Shown: one piece after another, positions 43,925-54,814 of the stretch | Position numbering within the stretch: position 1 is the stretch's first letter | Layout of the letters: the number at the start of each line of letters is the position of its first letter | NCBI RefSeq assembly: GCF_027484705.1 | Contig: NZ_JAIXSL010000016.1 | Coordinates: forward strand, 248,001-312,000 | DNA: 64,000 nt | Reading direction: 5' to 3' | Source of the DNA: Flavobacterium sp. | Lineage (GTDB): Bacteria; Bacteroidota; Bacteroidia; Flavobacteriales; Flavobacteriaceae | Translations under genes and position numbers: made by a program | The notes under the pieces: generated by a model | The model's database searches: none | Seen by the model: only the letters and a program-made list of their open reading frames with translations | Told to the model about the DNA's origin: nothing

Positions 43925-44633
43925 GATTTTTAGTGGTATTATGCTTATGCTGTTCAGATTCTGCAGCGATTACATATTTATAAAAAGTATAAAAAGCAAA
44001 GATAGTCAATATGATTCCTATTGGTCTGTAGATGGTTAGTGATGCGTTGAAAATAAAATAGCGTTCGATAAAAACAATAAAACGCAATCCGACAAAAAGC
44101 AAAGTGCTGATCAGCAACCACGAATGCTGTCTGTTGTCATTCTCAAAATAATTGACCACCGAAATACCACCCAGCAAAGAAATCAGTATACTTTGCACGA
44201 TTAAAAGATTAAATTCAAGCTCTGAAATTTCATTTGTGGCAGAAATCAAATAGAAAAAAATCAACAAAAAAGGAAACGTAGCCACGGTAATATGAAGGTA
44301 ATTGATATGCTTAGTCAATTTAAAAATCTGGACTAATGATAAGATTCTAAGCAGCAGAAACGCCAAAACACCGTAGAAAAAGAGAGGTTGGTTTGTATAA
44401 AAAAACAATATATTACTAAGCAGCAGCAAACCCATTATGCTGTAAAACAATATATTTTTTTGGGTGGAATTGATGTGGTATAACGATAACAATAAAATAG
44501 GCAAAACCATTCTTAGCGTTAGGGCAATATGATTTAATTCAAAGAGTTCTGCAATCGTTTGAACCAGTCCCAGTCCGAAATATGCGATATTGAACGCATA
44601 GGAAATCTTATTTTTTGAAGTGGTTTCAAACAT
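43914..44633 (-). CDS. YhhN-like polytopic membrane protein, paralogue 3 of tandem array
   Basis: The protein has 239 residues with about eight helices. It shares the layout of its neighbours, but the Lys-Pro motif of the second helix is degenerate (LRMVLPILLLSLYHI). The first helix region reads FGLGLVQTIAELFELNHIA, like that of the next copy (FIGFVEIIAELFKDYFF). The short C-terminal tail is rich in His, Lys and Asn. The overlap of 11 bases with the downstream copy and 16-base gap to the upstream copy indicate one operon. The loss of the Lys-Pro motif may mean altered function. No catalytic residue can be stated with confidence. Confidence 0.72.
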   Translation of the reverse strand: MFETTSKNKISYAFNIAYFGLGLVQTIAELFELNHIALTLRMVLPILLLSLYHINSTQKNILFYSIMGLLLLSNILFFYTNQPLFFYGVLAFLLLRILSLVQIFKLTKHINYLHITVATFPFLLIFFYLISATNEISELEFNLLIVQSILISLLGGISVVNYFENDNRQHSWLLISTLLFVGLRFIVFIERYFIFNASLTIYRPIGIILTIFAFYTFYKYVIAAESEQHKHNTTKNHEP

Positions 44634-44649
44634 TTTTCATAAAATTAAA

Positions 44650-45375
44650 TTAAGCTTTCAATCCTAGCTTGTTGATAATCTGGTAGCGTTTGCGTTTTTT
44701 CTCTTCAATGAGGACAAAAAGATACAACAAGTATTGTCCGAAGACATACATTAACATCGCCAAAGGCTGGAATATATTGTAATCAGCATAAAACATTTTA
44801 ATCACCAGAACGAATTGTATCACTGTAAAAAGCATCGTACTGATGAGCAAATAAGTGTTGGAGGTATTCGATTTTATGATATAATTCCCAAGGCACAGAC
44901 TTCCGAAAAAAATCATAAACATACCTTGTATGATGAACATATAAAAACGATAACCCAATTCGTTATGGGAAAGGTTCGCTACAAATAAATACATAAAAAG
45001 GAACGGTAACGCACCAATAACCATCGGAATATAACCTGGGAACTTTATAGTTTTAAGCACGAGATAGATAATCAATATGCGATAGATCAGAAAGAAAAAC
45101 GTTCCAACCATAAAACAAGTCATTGAATTCGAAATCAGTAGGATATTGGCCATCCAGACCGCGAGCAGTGCTATAATAAATATGGGGTTTCTGCTTTTTG
45201 AAGAAAGCCAATAGATTGCTATCAATATCGGTATTAACAGTGGTTTTGAAGCAGAGATAAAAAAATAATCTTTGAAAAGCTCGGCAATGATTTCAACAAA
45301 TCCTATAAAAAAATAAAAAGCAACGAATGGTTTTAATAACTTACTGGTCTTAAAACGCAAGTATTTATTTTTCAT
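44650..45375 (-). CDS. YhhN-like polytopic membrane protein, paralogue 2 of tandem array
   Basis: The protein has 241 residues with about eight helices. The opening KPFVAFYFFIGFVEIIAELF is followed by SASKPLLIPILIAIYWLSS with the Lys-Pro motif intact. Later helices include FMFIIQGMFMIFFGSLCLGNY and the C-terminal YVFGQYLLYLFVLIEEKKRK. It keeps the pattern of paralogue 4 most closely (KPLLIP in both). It is the second gene of the array, separated from the first by 79 bases. The inner-membrane location is secure from composition. The family link is from motif reading and needs a profile search to confirm. Confidence 0.74.
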   Translation of the reverse strand: MKNKYLRFKTSKLLKPFVAFYFFIGFVEIIAELFKDYFFISASKPLLIPILIAIYWLSSKSRNPIFIIALLAVWMANILLISNSMTCFMVGTFFFLIYRILIIYLVLKTIKFPGYIPMVIGALPFLFMYLFVANLSHNELGYRFYMFIIQGMFMIFFGSLCLGNYIIKSNTSNTYLLISTMLFTVIQFVLVIKMFYADYNIFQPLAMLMYVFGQYLLYLFVLIEEKKRKRYQIINKLGLKA

Positions 45376-45454
45376 AATTTAATTTGGAATGCAAAATTAA
45401 TTAAGGATAAATTTAATCTAATTTTTGAATAAATCTAAAAATACTGTTTTTATC

Positions 45455-48179
<2,725 letters not shown>

Positions 48180-48202
48180 TTATAAAAGAGTTTCCCAAAA
48201 AG

Positions 48203-48676
48203 TTACGATTGAATGATCGAATTGATTTGTTGGTATAATTGGCCGTCGCTCAGAAAGGCACCTTGCTGCACCAATCCGAAAATCGCGGCGTTGCGGTCTT
48301 CGCCGTATTCTTTCTTGCCGATTTTCATTTCGATGGTTTCGGTGAACATATTGTCGCTGAGCCATTGCAAACCTTCTTTGGTCAGGAAATCGGTTTCGGG
48401 AACGAGCGATTTTAGAATGATTGATTCGATGTGCTTTTCAAAACAATGAAACAGGAAAATGTGGTTTTTGGAAAAATGTTCCAAATAAATAGCGCGTGAC
48501 AAAACGCCTTCCCAAATTAAATCGGAAAAAACGTCAAGCTCTTGTTCGGCGACTTCGGGTTGTTCGGCTTTGAGTTTGTCCCATTCGGCTTTGTCGATCG
48601 ATTGGGTTGCGAGGAAGTTGATGAATTCTGGGTGGAGTTCTTCGAATTGTTCTTTGGTGAGTCTGTTATACTTCAT
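48203..48676 (-). CDS. Conserved hypothetical protein (DUF6495-like)
   Basis: The protein has 157 residues from the ATG at 48676 (MKYNRLTKEQFEELHPEFIN). The longer frame reaching 48754 runs into repeat copy C and is unlikely to be translated. The protein is acidic and helical, with FSDLIWEGVLSRAIYLEHFS, IFLFHCFEKHIESIILKSL and KIGKKEYGEDRNAAIFGLVQ. I believe it matches a flavobacterial family called DUF6495, from memory. No signal peptide or membrane segment was seen. It lies upstream of ligA on the same strand. The function is unknown. Confidence 0.78.
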   Translation of the reverse strand: MKYNRLTKEQFEELHPEFINFLATQSIDKAEWDKLKAEQPEVAEQELDVFSDLIWEGVLSRAIYLEHFSKNHIFLFHCFEKHIESIILKSLVPETDFLTKEGLQWLSDNMFTETIEMKIGKKEYGEDRNAAIFGLVQQGAFLSDGQLYQQINSIIQS

Positions 48677-48707
48677 TGTAATAAATTTTGTATGAAATCG
48701 GATGCCT

Positions 48708-48784
48708 AGCCCGGATAGAAGGGAAAATCCTTTTGCTTTTTCTTTAAAAAGCAAAAGATTGGAATGATAGCCGGATTAGCTCCT
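48708..48784 (+). repeat. Dispersed structured intergenic element, copy C
   Basis: It starts AGCCCGGATAG and ends CCGGATTAGCTCCT. The inner hairpin is CTTTTGCTTTTT (48730-48741) / AAAAAGCAAAAG (48746-48757), changed relative to copy B but still fully paired. The closing stem CCGG / CCGG also keeps pairing. It lies just upstream of the minus-strand gene starting at 48676, in opposite orientation to it. Confidence 0.78.
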
Positions 48785-48791
48785 AAAAAAA

Positions 48792-48821
48792 TAAAAAAAA
48801 ATCCCGACTTTCATCGGGATT
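48792..48821 (-). terminator. Intrinsic terminator of the rpsF-rpsR-rplI operon
   Basis: On the minus strand the hairpin ATCCCGA-TGAAAG-TCGGGAT is followed by a run of Ts (plus-strand A-run at 48792-48800). It lies 22 bases beyond the rplI stop codon. Confidence 0.88.
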
Positions 48822-48842
48822 CTTAGTATGATAATTTACGAA

Positions 48843-49286
48843 TTATGCTTTTTCAGCAATGATTTCGTATGGCAATTCTACGATAACATCACGGTGCAAA
48901 CGAACGTTGGCAGTATATTTACCGGTACGTTTTACGATTCCGCTTGTGATGAATTTTCTATCGATAGTCTGACCTGCTTTTTCTAAAGCTTCAGCAATAT
49001 CGATGTTCGTGATTGATCCAAATAATTTTTCACCACCTGCTTTTGCAGCGATTTTTATTTCGATAGCTTTTAAAGTTTCTGCCAATGTTTTTGCATCGTT
49101 TACCACTTTAGCTTCTTTGTGTGCTTTTTGCTTCAAATTCTCAGCTAAAACTTTTTTAGCAGAAGGCGTCGCCATGTGAGCGAATCCTTGTGGAATTAGG
49201 AAGTTACGACCGTAACCTGCTTTCACAGATACGACATCGTCTTTAAAGCCTACATTCTGTACGTCTTTTTTTAATATAATTTCCAT
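48843..49286 (-). CDS. rplI: 50S ribosomal protein L9
   Basis: The protein has 147 residues. The N-terminal rRNA-binding domain opens MEIILKKDVQNVGFKDDVVS and has the L9 signature VKAGYGRNFLIPQGFAHMAT. A central helix leads to the C-terminal domain (GGEKLFGSITNIDIAEALEK, RDVIVELPYEIIAEKA). L9 binds 23S rRNA near the L1 stalk and supports reading-frame maintenance. It is last in the operon rpsF-rpsR-rplI, 12 bases after rpsR and before a strong terminator. The assignment is secure. Confidence 0.98.
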   Translation of the reverse strand: MEIILKKDVQNVGFKDDVVSVKAGYGRNFLIPQGFAHMATPSAKKVLAENLKQKAHKEAKVVNDAKTLAETLKAIEIKIAAKAGGEKLFGSITNIDIAEALEKAGQTIDRKFITSGIVKRTGKYTANVRLHRDVIVELPYEIIAEKA

Positions 49287-49298
49287 TTTCGCTTCTTA

Positions 49299-49595
49299 TT
49301 ATTTTAGTAAATCAGCCACATATGGCATTAACGCTAAGTGTCTTGCTCTTTTCACAGCTACGGACACTTTTCTTTGGTACTTTAGTGAAGTTCCTGTAAG
49401 ACGGCGTGGTAAGATTTTACCTTGCTCGTTTACGAATTTCAATAAGAAGTCTGCATCTTTATAATCAATATATTTGATTCCAGATTTTTTGAAACGACAA
49501 TACTTTTTAGTTTTGTTAGTTTCAATGTTTAAAGGTGTAAGATATCTGATATCTCCATCTTTTTTTCCTGAAGCGGATTGTTGTAGATTTGCCAT
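49299..49595 (-). CDS. rpsR: 30S ribosomal protein S18
   Basis: The protein has 98 residues. An N-terminal extension rich in Gln, Ser, Lys and Gly ([20 protein letters not shown]) is followed by the S18 core [40 protein letters not shown] and [19 protein letters not shown]18 pairs with S6 on the 30S platform. The gene lies 2 bases after rpsF and 12 bases before rplI, the standard order. The single Cys in the core matches the zinc-lacking form. The assignment is secure. Confidence 0.98.
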   Translation of the reverse strand: MANLQQSASGKKDGDIRYLTPLNIETNKTKKYCRFKKSGIKYIDYKDADFLLKFVNEQGKILPRRLTGTSLKYQRKVSVAVKRARHLALMPYVADLLK

Positions 49596-49597
49596 GA

Positions 49598-49942
49598 TTA
49601 GTTCGCTTTCGCTGCTTTTAATTTAGTTCTTCTTCTTTCTGCCCAAGAGATCGCGTGTTTGTCAAGACTTACAGTCAGGAAACGCATTACTCTTTCGTCA
49701 CGTCTAAATTCAGTTTCAAATGCGATAAGCACTTCTCCTGCTACTTTGAATTCGAATAAATGGTAGAACCCACTTTTCTTGTTTTGGATTTCATAAGCCA
49801 TTTTTTTCAGGCCCCAATCCTCTTTTGATATCATTTCTGCTCCTCTGGACGTAAGAAATTCTTCGAATTTGCTCACTGTTTCCTTTACCTGAACATCAGA
49901 TAAAACGGGATTTAAAATGAAAACAGTTTCATAATGATTCAT
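49598..49942 (-). CDS. rpsF: 30S ribosomal protein S6
   Basis: The protein has 114 residues from the ATG at 49942 ([20 protein letters not shown]). The frame extends 31 codons upstream to 50035, but that part contains the operon promoter and has no S6 character, so I reject it. The S6 fold shows [22 protein letters not shown] and [19 protein letters not shown]. It binds 16S rRNA together with S18. It is first in the rpsF-rpsR-rplI operon, preceded by an almost ideal -33/-7 promoter and a leader of roughly 30 bases. No autoregulatory stem was recognised. Confidence 0.97.
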   Translation of the reverse strand: MNHYETVFILNPVLSDVQVKETVSKFEEFLTSRGAEMISKEDWGLKKMAYEIQNKKSGFYHLFEFKVAGEVLIAFETEFRRDERVMRFLTVSLDKHAISWAERRRTKLKAAKAN

Positions 49943-49974
49943 AATACTTATAGGTATAAATTTTAATAATTTTG

Positions 49975-50004
49975 CAAAAGTAATCTTTTTTTTTAAATAA
50001 ACAA
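49975..50004 (-). promoter_or_regulatory. Promoter of the ribosomal protein operon (-33/-7 type)
   Basis: On the minus strand TTG (50002-50004) and TACTTTTG (49975-49982) are separated by exactly 19 bases, the textbook Bacteroidota spacing. A GC follows the -7 box. It lies 33 bases upstream of the rpsF ATG, which also decides the start codon. Confidence 0.85.
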
Positions 50005-50056
50005 GAAAAATGCATTTTTTCTCGTCAAAATGCAAAAAAAACCGATAAAGATTAGG

Positions 50057-50083
50057 TTGATTCGAAAAAACATTTTACTTTCG
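50057..50083 (+). promoter_or_regulatory. Candidate promoter of the LytTR regulator gene
   Basis: TTG (50057-50059) and TACTTTCG (50076-50083) are separated by 16 bases, close to the -33/-7 pattern. The regulator ATG follows at 50112. Confidence 0.5.
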
Positions 50084-50111
50084 TCCTACCAAATCTATAA
50101 TAAATAATATT

Positions 50112-50807
50112 ATGAAACTAAATTGTGTTGTTGTAGATGACTCGTCAATCCAAAGGATGATCATCGCAAAGTTAGTGAATAATCATCCAAATTTACACTT
50201 AATTGGAGATTTTTCAAATGCAATCGAAGCAAAGAATTGCATGTCGGTACATACCGTAGACCTGATTTTTCTCGATATCGAGATGCCAGTCATTAGCGGT
50301 TTTGATTTTCTTGATGGTTTAAAAACTAAACCACAAATCATTTTTATCACGTCGAAAGCCGAGTACGCTATGAAAGCATTCGATTATGACGCAACGGATT
50401 ACCTACAAAAACCGATTGCACTCGATCGTTTCAATGCTTCTGTAAAACGTGCAATGGATTTCCATTTATTGAAAAAGGAAAACCAAGAAGAAGACGGAGA
50501 ACACATCTTTATTAAGAGTAATCTTAAAAAACTAAAAGTGTTCACTTCAAAAATCAAATGGATTGAAGCTTTTGGTGATTACGTAAAAGTAGTGACCGAA
50601 GAAGACAGTAACTTGGTGCTTTCTACGATGAAGTCGTTTGAGAAAGATCTTTCGAAAGACAAATTCATCCGGGTACACAAGTCTTACATCATTAACATTG
50701 ACAAGGTAGAACGATTCAACAGTAAATTTGCCGAAATCGGAATCACAAAAATACCTTTGAGCCGAAACAAGAAAGAAGATCTTGTTCGCGCGTTAGCCAT
50801 CGCTTAA
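50112..50807 (+). CDS. LytTR-family two-component response regulator
   Basis: The protein has 231 residues. The receiver domain (about 1-125) has the acidic pair Asp9/Asp10, the phospho-acceptor Asp55 in LIFLDIEMPV, Thr80 and Lys100 in DYLQKP. The LytTR DNA-binding domain (about 135-231) has IFIKSNLKKLKVFTSKIKWI, YVKVVTEEDSNLVLSTMKSF and FIRVHKSYIINIDKVERF. Such regulators bind direct repeats in promoters. No sensor kinase gene is adjacent, so it is an orphan here. Its 3' end overlaps the convergent priA stop by 4 bases. Targets are unknown. Confidence 0.94.
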   Translation: MKLNCVVVDDSSIQRMIIAKLVNNHPNLHLIGDFSNAIEAKNCMSVHTVDLIFLDIEMPVISGFDFLDGLKTKPQIIFITSKAEYAMKAFDYDATDYLQKPIALDRFNASVKRAMDFHLLKKENQEEDGEHIFIKSNLKKLKVFTSKIKWIEAFGDYVKVVTEEDSNLVLSTMKSFEKDLSKDKFIRVHKSYIINIDKVERFNSKFAEIGITKIPLSRNKKEDLVRALAIA

Positions 50808-53254
50808 TAGAAATCAACATTCACGGCTATTTTTATAGCTCTGAATTGCGAAACAGCATCAAAACTATCCAGTATTTTCTGGATGGTTTTTTTTGTGCCT
50901 TGTAAAGACTGGTTTTGTGGGATTTTTATAAGGATGGTTCTGATGTATTCATTCCTGATTCTTCCGATTGGCGGTTCTTCCGGCCCAAGCACTGGAATTT
51001 TTAAGTTCTGCTGCATCACCTGATATAACCAAATGGAACCTTCTTTCAGTTTTTCGAAATCGCGATGCTTTAAGGTAAGTTTTATGAGCCTGAAATACGG
51101 TGGATATTGGTATATTTTCCTATCATACAATTGTTCAGAATACATTCCTAAATAATCGTTATGCGTCACTTGTTGGATGGTATTATGATTCGGATTATAG
51201 GTTTGAATAATCACTTTTCCTCTTTTTTCAGAACGCCCAGATCTTCCTGAAACTTGAGTCATCATCTGAAAACTTCTTTCAAACGCACGGAAATCCGGAT
51301 GATACAACATATTATCGGCATTCATGATTCCGACCAAACTTACATTATCAAAATCCAATCCTTTGGCAAGCATTTGTGTTCCTACTAAAATATCGACTTC
51401 GAGGTTTTTGAAACTGTCGATGATTTTTTCGAAGCCAAATTTTCCACGTGTCGTGTCCTGATCCATTCTGCCGGTTTTGGCATTCGGAAACAAAGCATTC
51501 AATTCCTGCTGGATTTGTTCCGTACCGAATCCTTTAGTAGTTAAATGAGGACTCGAACAACTATGGCAATGCGTTGGATTCGCCATCGAATAGCCGCAAT
51601 AATGACAACGCAATTGGTTCTTTTGCTTGTGATACGTTAGACTCACATCGCATTGTTGGCACTGCGGAACGTGACCGCAAGTCATACATTCAACCACCGG
51701 AGAATAACCCCGTCGGTTTTGAAACAAAATTACTTGCTCGTTTAAAGACAGCGCCAAAGCAATTTCCTCAATCAATGCATCGCTGAAATGCCCGGTCATT
51801 TGCTTACGGAAATATTTATCCTTAAGATCAACCAAAGTGATTTCTGGTAGCTGTACTTTTCCGAAACGTTCGGTAATTTCGACCAATCCAAACTTTTCGC
51901 TTTGGGCATTGAAATAAGTTTCTATACTTGGCGTGGCAGAACCCAACAATACTTTGGAACGATGATAACCTGCCAAAACAATCGCCGCATCACGCGCATG
52001 ATATCGTGGCGACGGATCTTGTTGCTTAAAAGTCTGTTCGTGTTCTTCATCAACAATGATAAGTCCTAAATTAGAAAATGGGAGGAACAAAGCCGAACGA
52101 GCACCAATCACGATTTGTGCTTTCACAGAAACTTCCTGAACCTGGCGCCACACTTCCACCCTTTCGTTGTTGCTGTATTTGGAATGGTAAACCGCGACTT
52201 TATTGCCAAAATAACTTCGTAATCTTTCGACCAGCTGTGTAGTCAAAGCGATTTCGGGCAATAAATACAGGATTTGCTTTTCCTGCTTTAAAAATTCTTC
52301 TATGAGTTGTATATAAATTTCTGTCTTTCCGCTCGAGGTTACGCCATGCAGAAGACAAACATCTTTCGATAAGAATTGGGTTTGAATGTCGTTGAAAGCA
52401 CGATTTTGGACTTTACTCAGTTGTAAAACATTCTCATTGAGCGCTCCTTCAAAATTGACGCGATCATGCTGAAGATAGTATTCCTCAAAAATATTTTTAT
52501 CAATCAAGGCTTTAATAACTGTAGAAGACGAATTTGCCGCTTCGGTCAGTTGTTTTACGGAAACAGGCTTTTTTTCAGTGGCATTGATCTGGAAATATTG
52601 CATCAAAATTTCCGTTTGTTTCGCTCCTTTCAAACTGTTGAGCAATTGGTACAAAGATTCATCTGTTGCGAAATCAGCATGCAATCGGATATAACGAACC
52701 AACTTCGGTTTGTAGATTTCCGAAACTTCTTCCTGTAAAACCAAAATATTTTTGTCAATCAGTTTTTGAAGAACCGGAAAAACATTTTTCTTATTCAATA
52801 TTGAAATGATATCGTGAACTTTCAGCGAGGATTGATGTTGTAAGGCCTGATAAACCAAATATTCTTCATCGGAAAGCTGGCTTTGGTCGAGATAAACTTC
52901 GTCCTTTTTTGCTATGACAGTTTCGCTTTCGAGCAATAATGCACTCGGCATGGCACCGCGATAAACGTCTCCGATGGCGCACATATAATACGATGCAATC
53001 CATTGCCAATGCGTGATTTGTATTCCGTTGACTATTGGGGTTTCATCAAGAATCTGATGGATTTCTTTGGCTTCGTACAATTGGGGCGCATTCTGATGAA
53101 GATCAACCACCAACGCTGTATAAATTTTGCTTTTTCCGAACGGTACCGTGACACGCATTCCTTTTTTCAGAAAATGGAATTCCCGCTCCGAAATACTATA
53201 AGTAAAGGTTTTAGACAACGACAACGGTAAGATGACTTCAGCAAAAAAAGGCAT
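50804..53254 (-). CDS. priA: Replication restart helicase PriA
   Basis: The protein has 816 residues. The N-terminal 3'-DNA-binding and winged-helix region opens FFAEVILPLSLSKTFTYSIS. The superfamily 2 helicase core has Walker A LLHGVTSSGKTEIY, the DEEH box IIVDEEHEQTFKQ and GSATPSIE. The zinc cluster CMTCGHVPQCQQCDVSL and CHYCGYS, with CHSCSS, supplies the two metal sites. The second helicase lobe has VDILVGTQMLAKGLDFDNV and QVSGRSGRSEKRG. PriA reloads the replisome at stalled forks. It converges on the LytTR gene. The assignment is secure. Confidence 0.97.
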   Translation of the reverse strand: MPFFAEVILPLSLSKTFTYSISEREFHFLKKGMRVTVPFGKSKIYTALVVDLHQNAPQLYEAKEIHQILDETPIVNGIQITHWQWIASYYMCAIGDVYRGAMPSALLLESETVIAKKDEVYLDQSQLSDEEYLVYQALQHQSSLKVHDIISILNKKNVFPVLQKLIDKNILVLQEEVSEIYKPKLVRYIRLHADFATDESLYQLLNSLKGAKQTEILMQYFQINATEKKPVSVKQLTEAANSSSTVIKALIDKNIFEEYYLQHDRVNFEGALNENVLQLSKVQNRAFNDIQTQFLSKDVCLLHGVTSSGKTEIYIQLIEEFLKQEKQILYLLPEIALTTQLVERLRSYFGNKVAVYHSKYSNNERVEVWRQVQEVSVKAQIVIGARSALFLPFSNLGLIIVDEEHEQTFKQQDPSPRYHARDAAIVLAGYHRSKVLLGSATPSIETYFNAQSEKFGLVEITERFGKVQLPEITLVDLKDKYFRKQMTGHFSDALIEEIALALSLNEQVILFQNRRGYSPVVECMTCGHVPQCQQCDVSLTYHKQKNQLRCHYCGYSMANPTHCHSCSSPHLTTKGFGTEQIQQELNALFPNAKTGRMDQDTTRGKFGFEKIIDSFKNLEVDILVGTQMLAKGLDFDNVSLVGIMNADNMLYHPDFRAFERSFQMMTQVSGRSGRSEKRGKVIIQTYNPNHNTIQQVTHNDYLGMYSEQLYDRKIYQYPPYFRLIKLTLKHRDFEKLKEGSIWLYQVMQQNLKIPVLGPEEPPIGRIRNEYIRTILIKIPQNQSLQGTKKTIQKILDSFDAVSQFRAIKIAVNVDFY

Positions 53255-53281
53255 TCCGATAGGATTAGTGATGGCTTGGTA

Positions 53282-53719
53282 TTAGATTTTGACGCGTTCC
53301 CAATATTGCGTTCTGCCCAGAAGTTCAACACCAATATATCCTCTGACTTTCAATTTGTCTTTACTTTCAAAGGAGATGGAACATTTGTATAATTTTCCGT
53401 GTTTTGGATCGAGGATTTTGCCGTTGGTGTATTCGTTTTTTTCCCAGGTTAAGCCTTTGATGACCACCAGCCCTAATATGGGTTTGTTTTTATCTTCTCC
53501 GTCGCATTTCTCGCATTTGGGAATTTTCTTGTTTTTCGGATTGAAGATTTCAATGACTTTTCCGTAAATCTTATTGTGTTTTTCATAGATTTCTATAATA
53601 GAAAGCGGTTTGCCCGTTTCGTCATCGATGGTTTTCCATTTGCCGACAATAGCGAGGTTCTGCGCCTGAAGCACATTCGAAAAGATGAATATAATGATGC
53701 AAAATAAAAAGTTCTTCAT
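53282..53719 (-). CDS. DUF2147 family exported protein
   Basis: The protein has 145 residues with a signal peptide (FLFCIIIFIFSNVLQAQ). The mature part is a small beta-rich domain: IVGKWKTIDDETGKPLSIIE, EKHNKIYGKVIEIF, then CEKCDGEDKNKPILGLVVIK and the ending YIGVELLGRTQYWERV. These are typical of DUF2147, a lipocalin-like periplasmic family. A CxxC pair in the middle may bind metal or form a disulfide. It lies 27 bases downstream of priA's start on the same strand. Repeat copy D is directly upstream. The function is unknown. Confidence 0.87.
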   Translation of the reverse strand: MKNFLFCIIIFIFSNVLQAQNLAIVGKWKTIDDETGKPLSIIEIYEKHNKIYGKVIEIFNPKNKKIPKCEKCDGEDKNKPILGLVVIKGLTWEKNEYTNGKILDPKHGKLYKCSISFESKDKLKVRGYIGVELLGRTQYWERVKI

Positions 53720-53731
53720 AATCCTGTATTT

Positions 53732-53867
53732 AGCCCTGATGGCAGCAGTTATCCTTTTTCTTGCTTCTTTAGCAAGGAAAAGATTACCTCACAAAGTTAA
53801 TGACTTTACATAAGTGTTCGGTCAATTCGCTTCGCTCGGGTGTAGCGAACAGCAGGAATCAGCTCCT
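53732..53867 (+). repeat. Dispersed structured intergenic element, copy D (with insertion)
   Basis: It starts AGCCCTGATG and ends CAGGAATCAGCTCCT, so the closing stem is again CCTG / CAGG. The first inner hairpin (CTTTTTCTTGCT / AGCAAGGAAAAG) corresponds to that of the other copies. About 60 extra bases follow, including a second hairpin TTCGCT (53826-53831) / AGCGAA (53844-53849). At 136 bases it is the longest copy. Confidence 0.7.
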
Positions 53868-53883
53868 AAAAAATAATCAAAAA

Positions 53884-54813
53884 TTATTGTTCGCCTTGTT
53901 TCTGCCGTCTGATTTTATTGATCAAAGCATCGAGTTCGAATCCGAGCAGCAGTATCATACAGTTAATCCAAATGTAAAACATCATAATCAGCAACGTACC
54001 GATAGAGCCGTATAATTGATTGTATTTTGAAAATCTTACCACCCAAATTCCGAAACCGTAGGACGAAATGATAATCAATATTGTTGTGAATACCGAACCT
54101 ATTGAAATGAATCTTCGTTTGCGGTCGTGCTTGATTCCGAATTTAAACAGTATTGAAGTCGTCAGCAATATCATTAAAATCACAAAAGCATATCGGCCTA
54201 GAATGATCAATGGAATCCGGTCGCTGAGCACATCTTGAATAATTGTTTTTTGTATAACTACTTCAAAAACAACAATCATAGCAACCGTTACCAAAAGTAA
54301 CATTGAAAGTATTAATGATATACCAATTGCTACTGCGTATTGCCTAAAAAAGCCTCTTTTAATGATGATATGGTTCGAGGTCTCAAAGCCGCCCATAATA
54401 GCGTTCATCCCATTGGCCATCAGAAAAATCGACAACACGAATCCCGTGGACAGCAATCCCGAGTGACTGTTGTGCAAAATATCATTGATGATCGCGGCAA
54501 TCGCATCATAAGTTTTTGGTGGCACACCTTCAGACAAAAACTGCATGAAATCCTCCTGAAATCCTTCAATGGGAATGTATGGAATTAGATTTAGGATAAA
54601 CAGCGCAAACGGAAACAACGCCATGAAGAAACTGAAAGCAATCGCTCCGGCACGGTAAGAAACAGCGCCTTCTGTAATGCCAATGATATACAGTTCCAAC
54701 AAATCATACAGCGACACTCCGTGCAGCCAAGGCAGCCTGACTCTTTTCAAGCCAATAATGATGCTGCGCACAAATGGAATTCTTTCGATATAAGTTTCTA
54801 TTTCTTTGCTCAT
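53884..54813 (-). CDS. YihY/virulence factor BrkB family membrane protein
   Basis: The protein has 309 residues. An N-terminal soluble stretch (PFVRSIIIGLKRVRLPWLHG) is followed by about six helices, with SYRAGAIAFSFFMALFPFAL (the family's defining first helix), GLLSTGFVLSIFLMANGMNA and LYGSIGTLLIMMFYIWINCM (the conserved glycine-rich penultimate helix). The C-terminus is short and basic. YihY/BrkB proteins are inner-membrane proteins once misannotated as ribonuclease BN. The true function is not established. It starts 1 base before the nadC stop, so the two are expressed together. Confidence 0.92.
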   Translation of the reverse strand: MSKEIETYIERIPFVRSIIIGLKRVRLPWLHGVSLYDLLELYIIGITEGAVSYRAGAIAFSFFMALFPFALFILNLIPYIPIEGFQEDFMQFLSEGVPPKTYDAIAAIINDILHNSHSGLLSTGFVLSIFLMANGMNAIMGGFETSNHIIIKRGFFRQYAVAIGISLILSMLLLVTVAMIVVFEVVIQKTIIQDVLSDRIPLIILGRYAFVILMILLTTSILFKFGIKHDRKRRFISIGSVFTTILIIISSYGFGIWVVRFSKYNQLYGSIGTLLIMMFYIWINCMILLLGFELDALINKIRRQKQGEQ

Positions 54814-54814
54814 A

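Noticed and set aside
48677-48754. Longer N-terminus of the DUF6495-like gene
   Set aside because: The extra codons run through repeat copy C and show no family character.
49943-50035. N-terminal extension of rpsF
   Set aside because: The in-frame extension covers a near-ideal -33/-7 promoter and has no S6 similarity.
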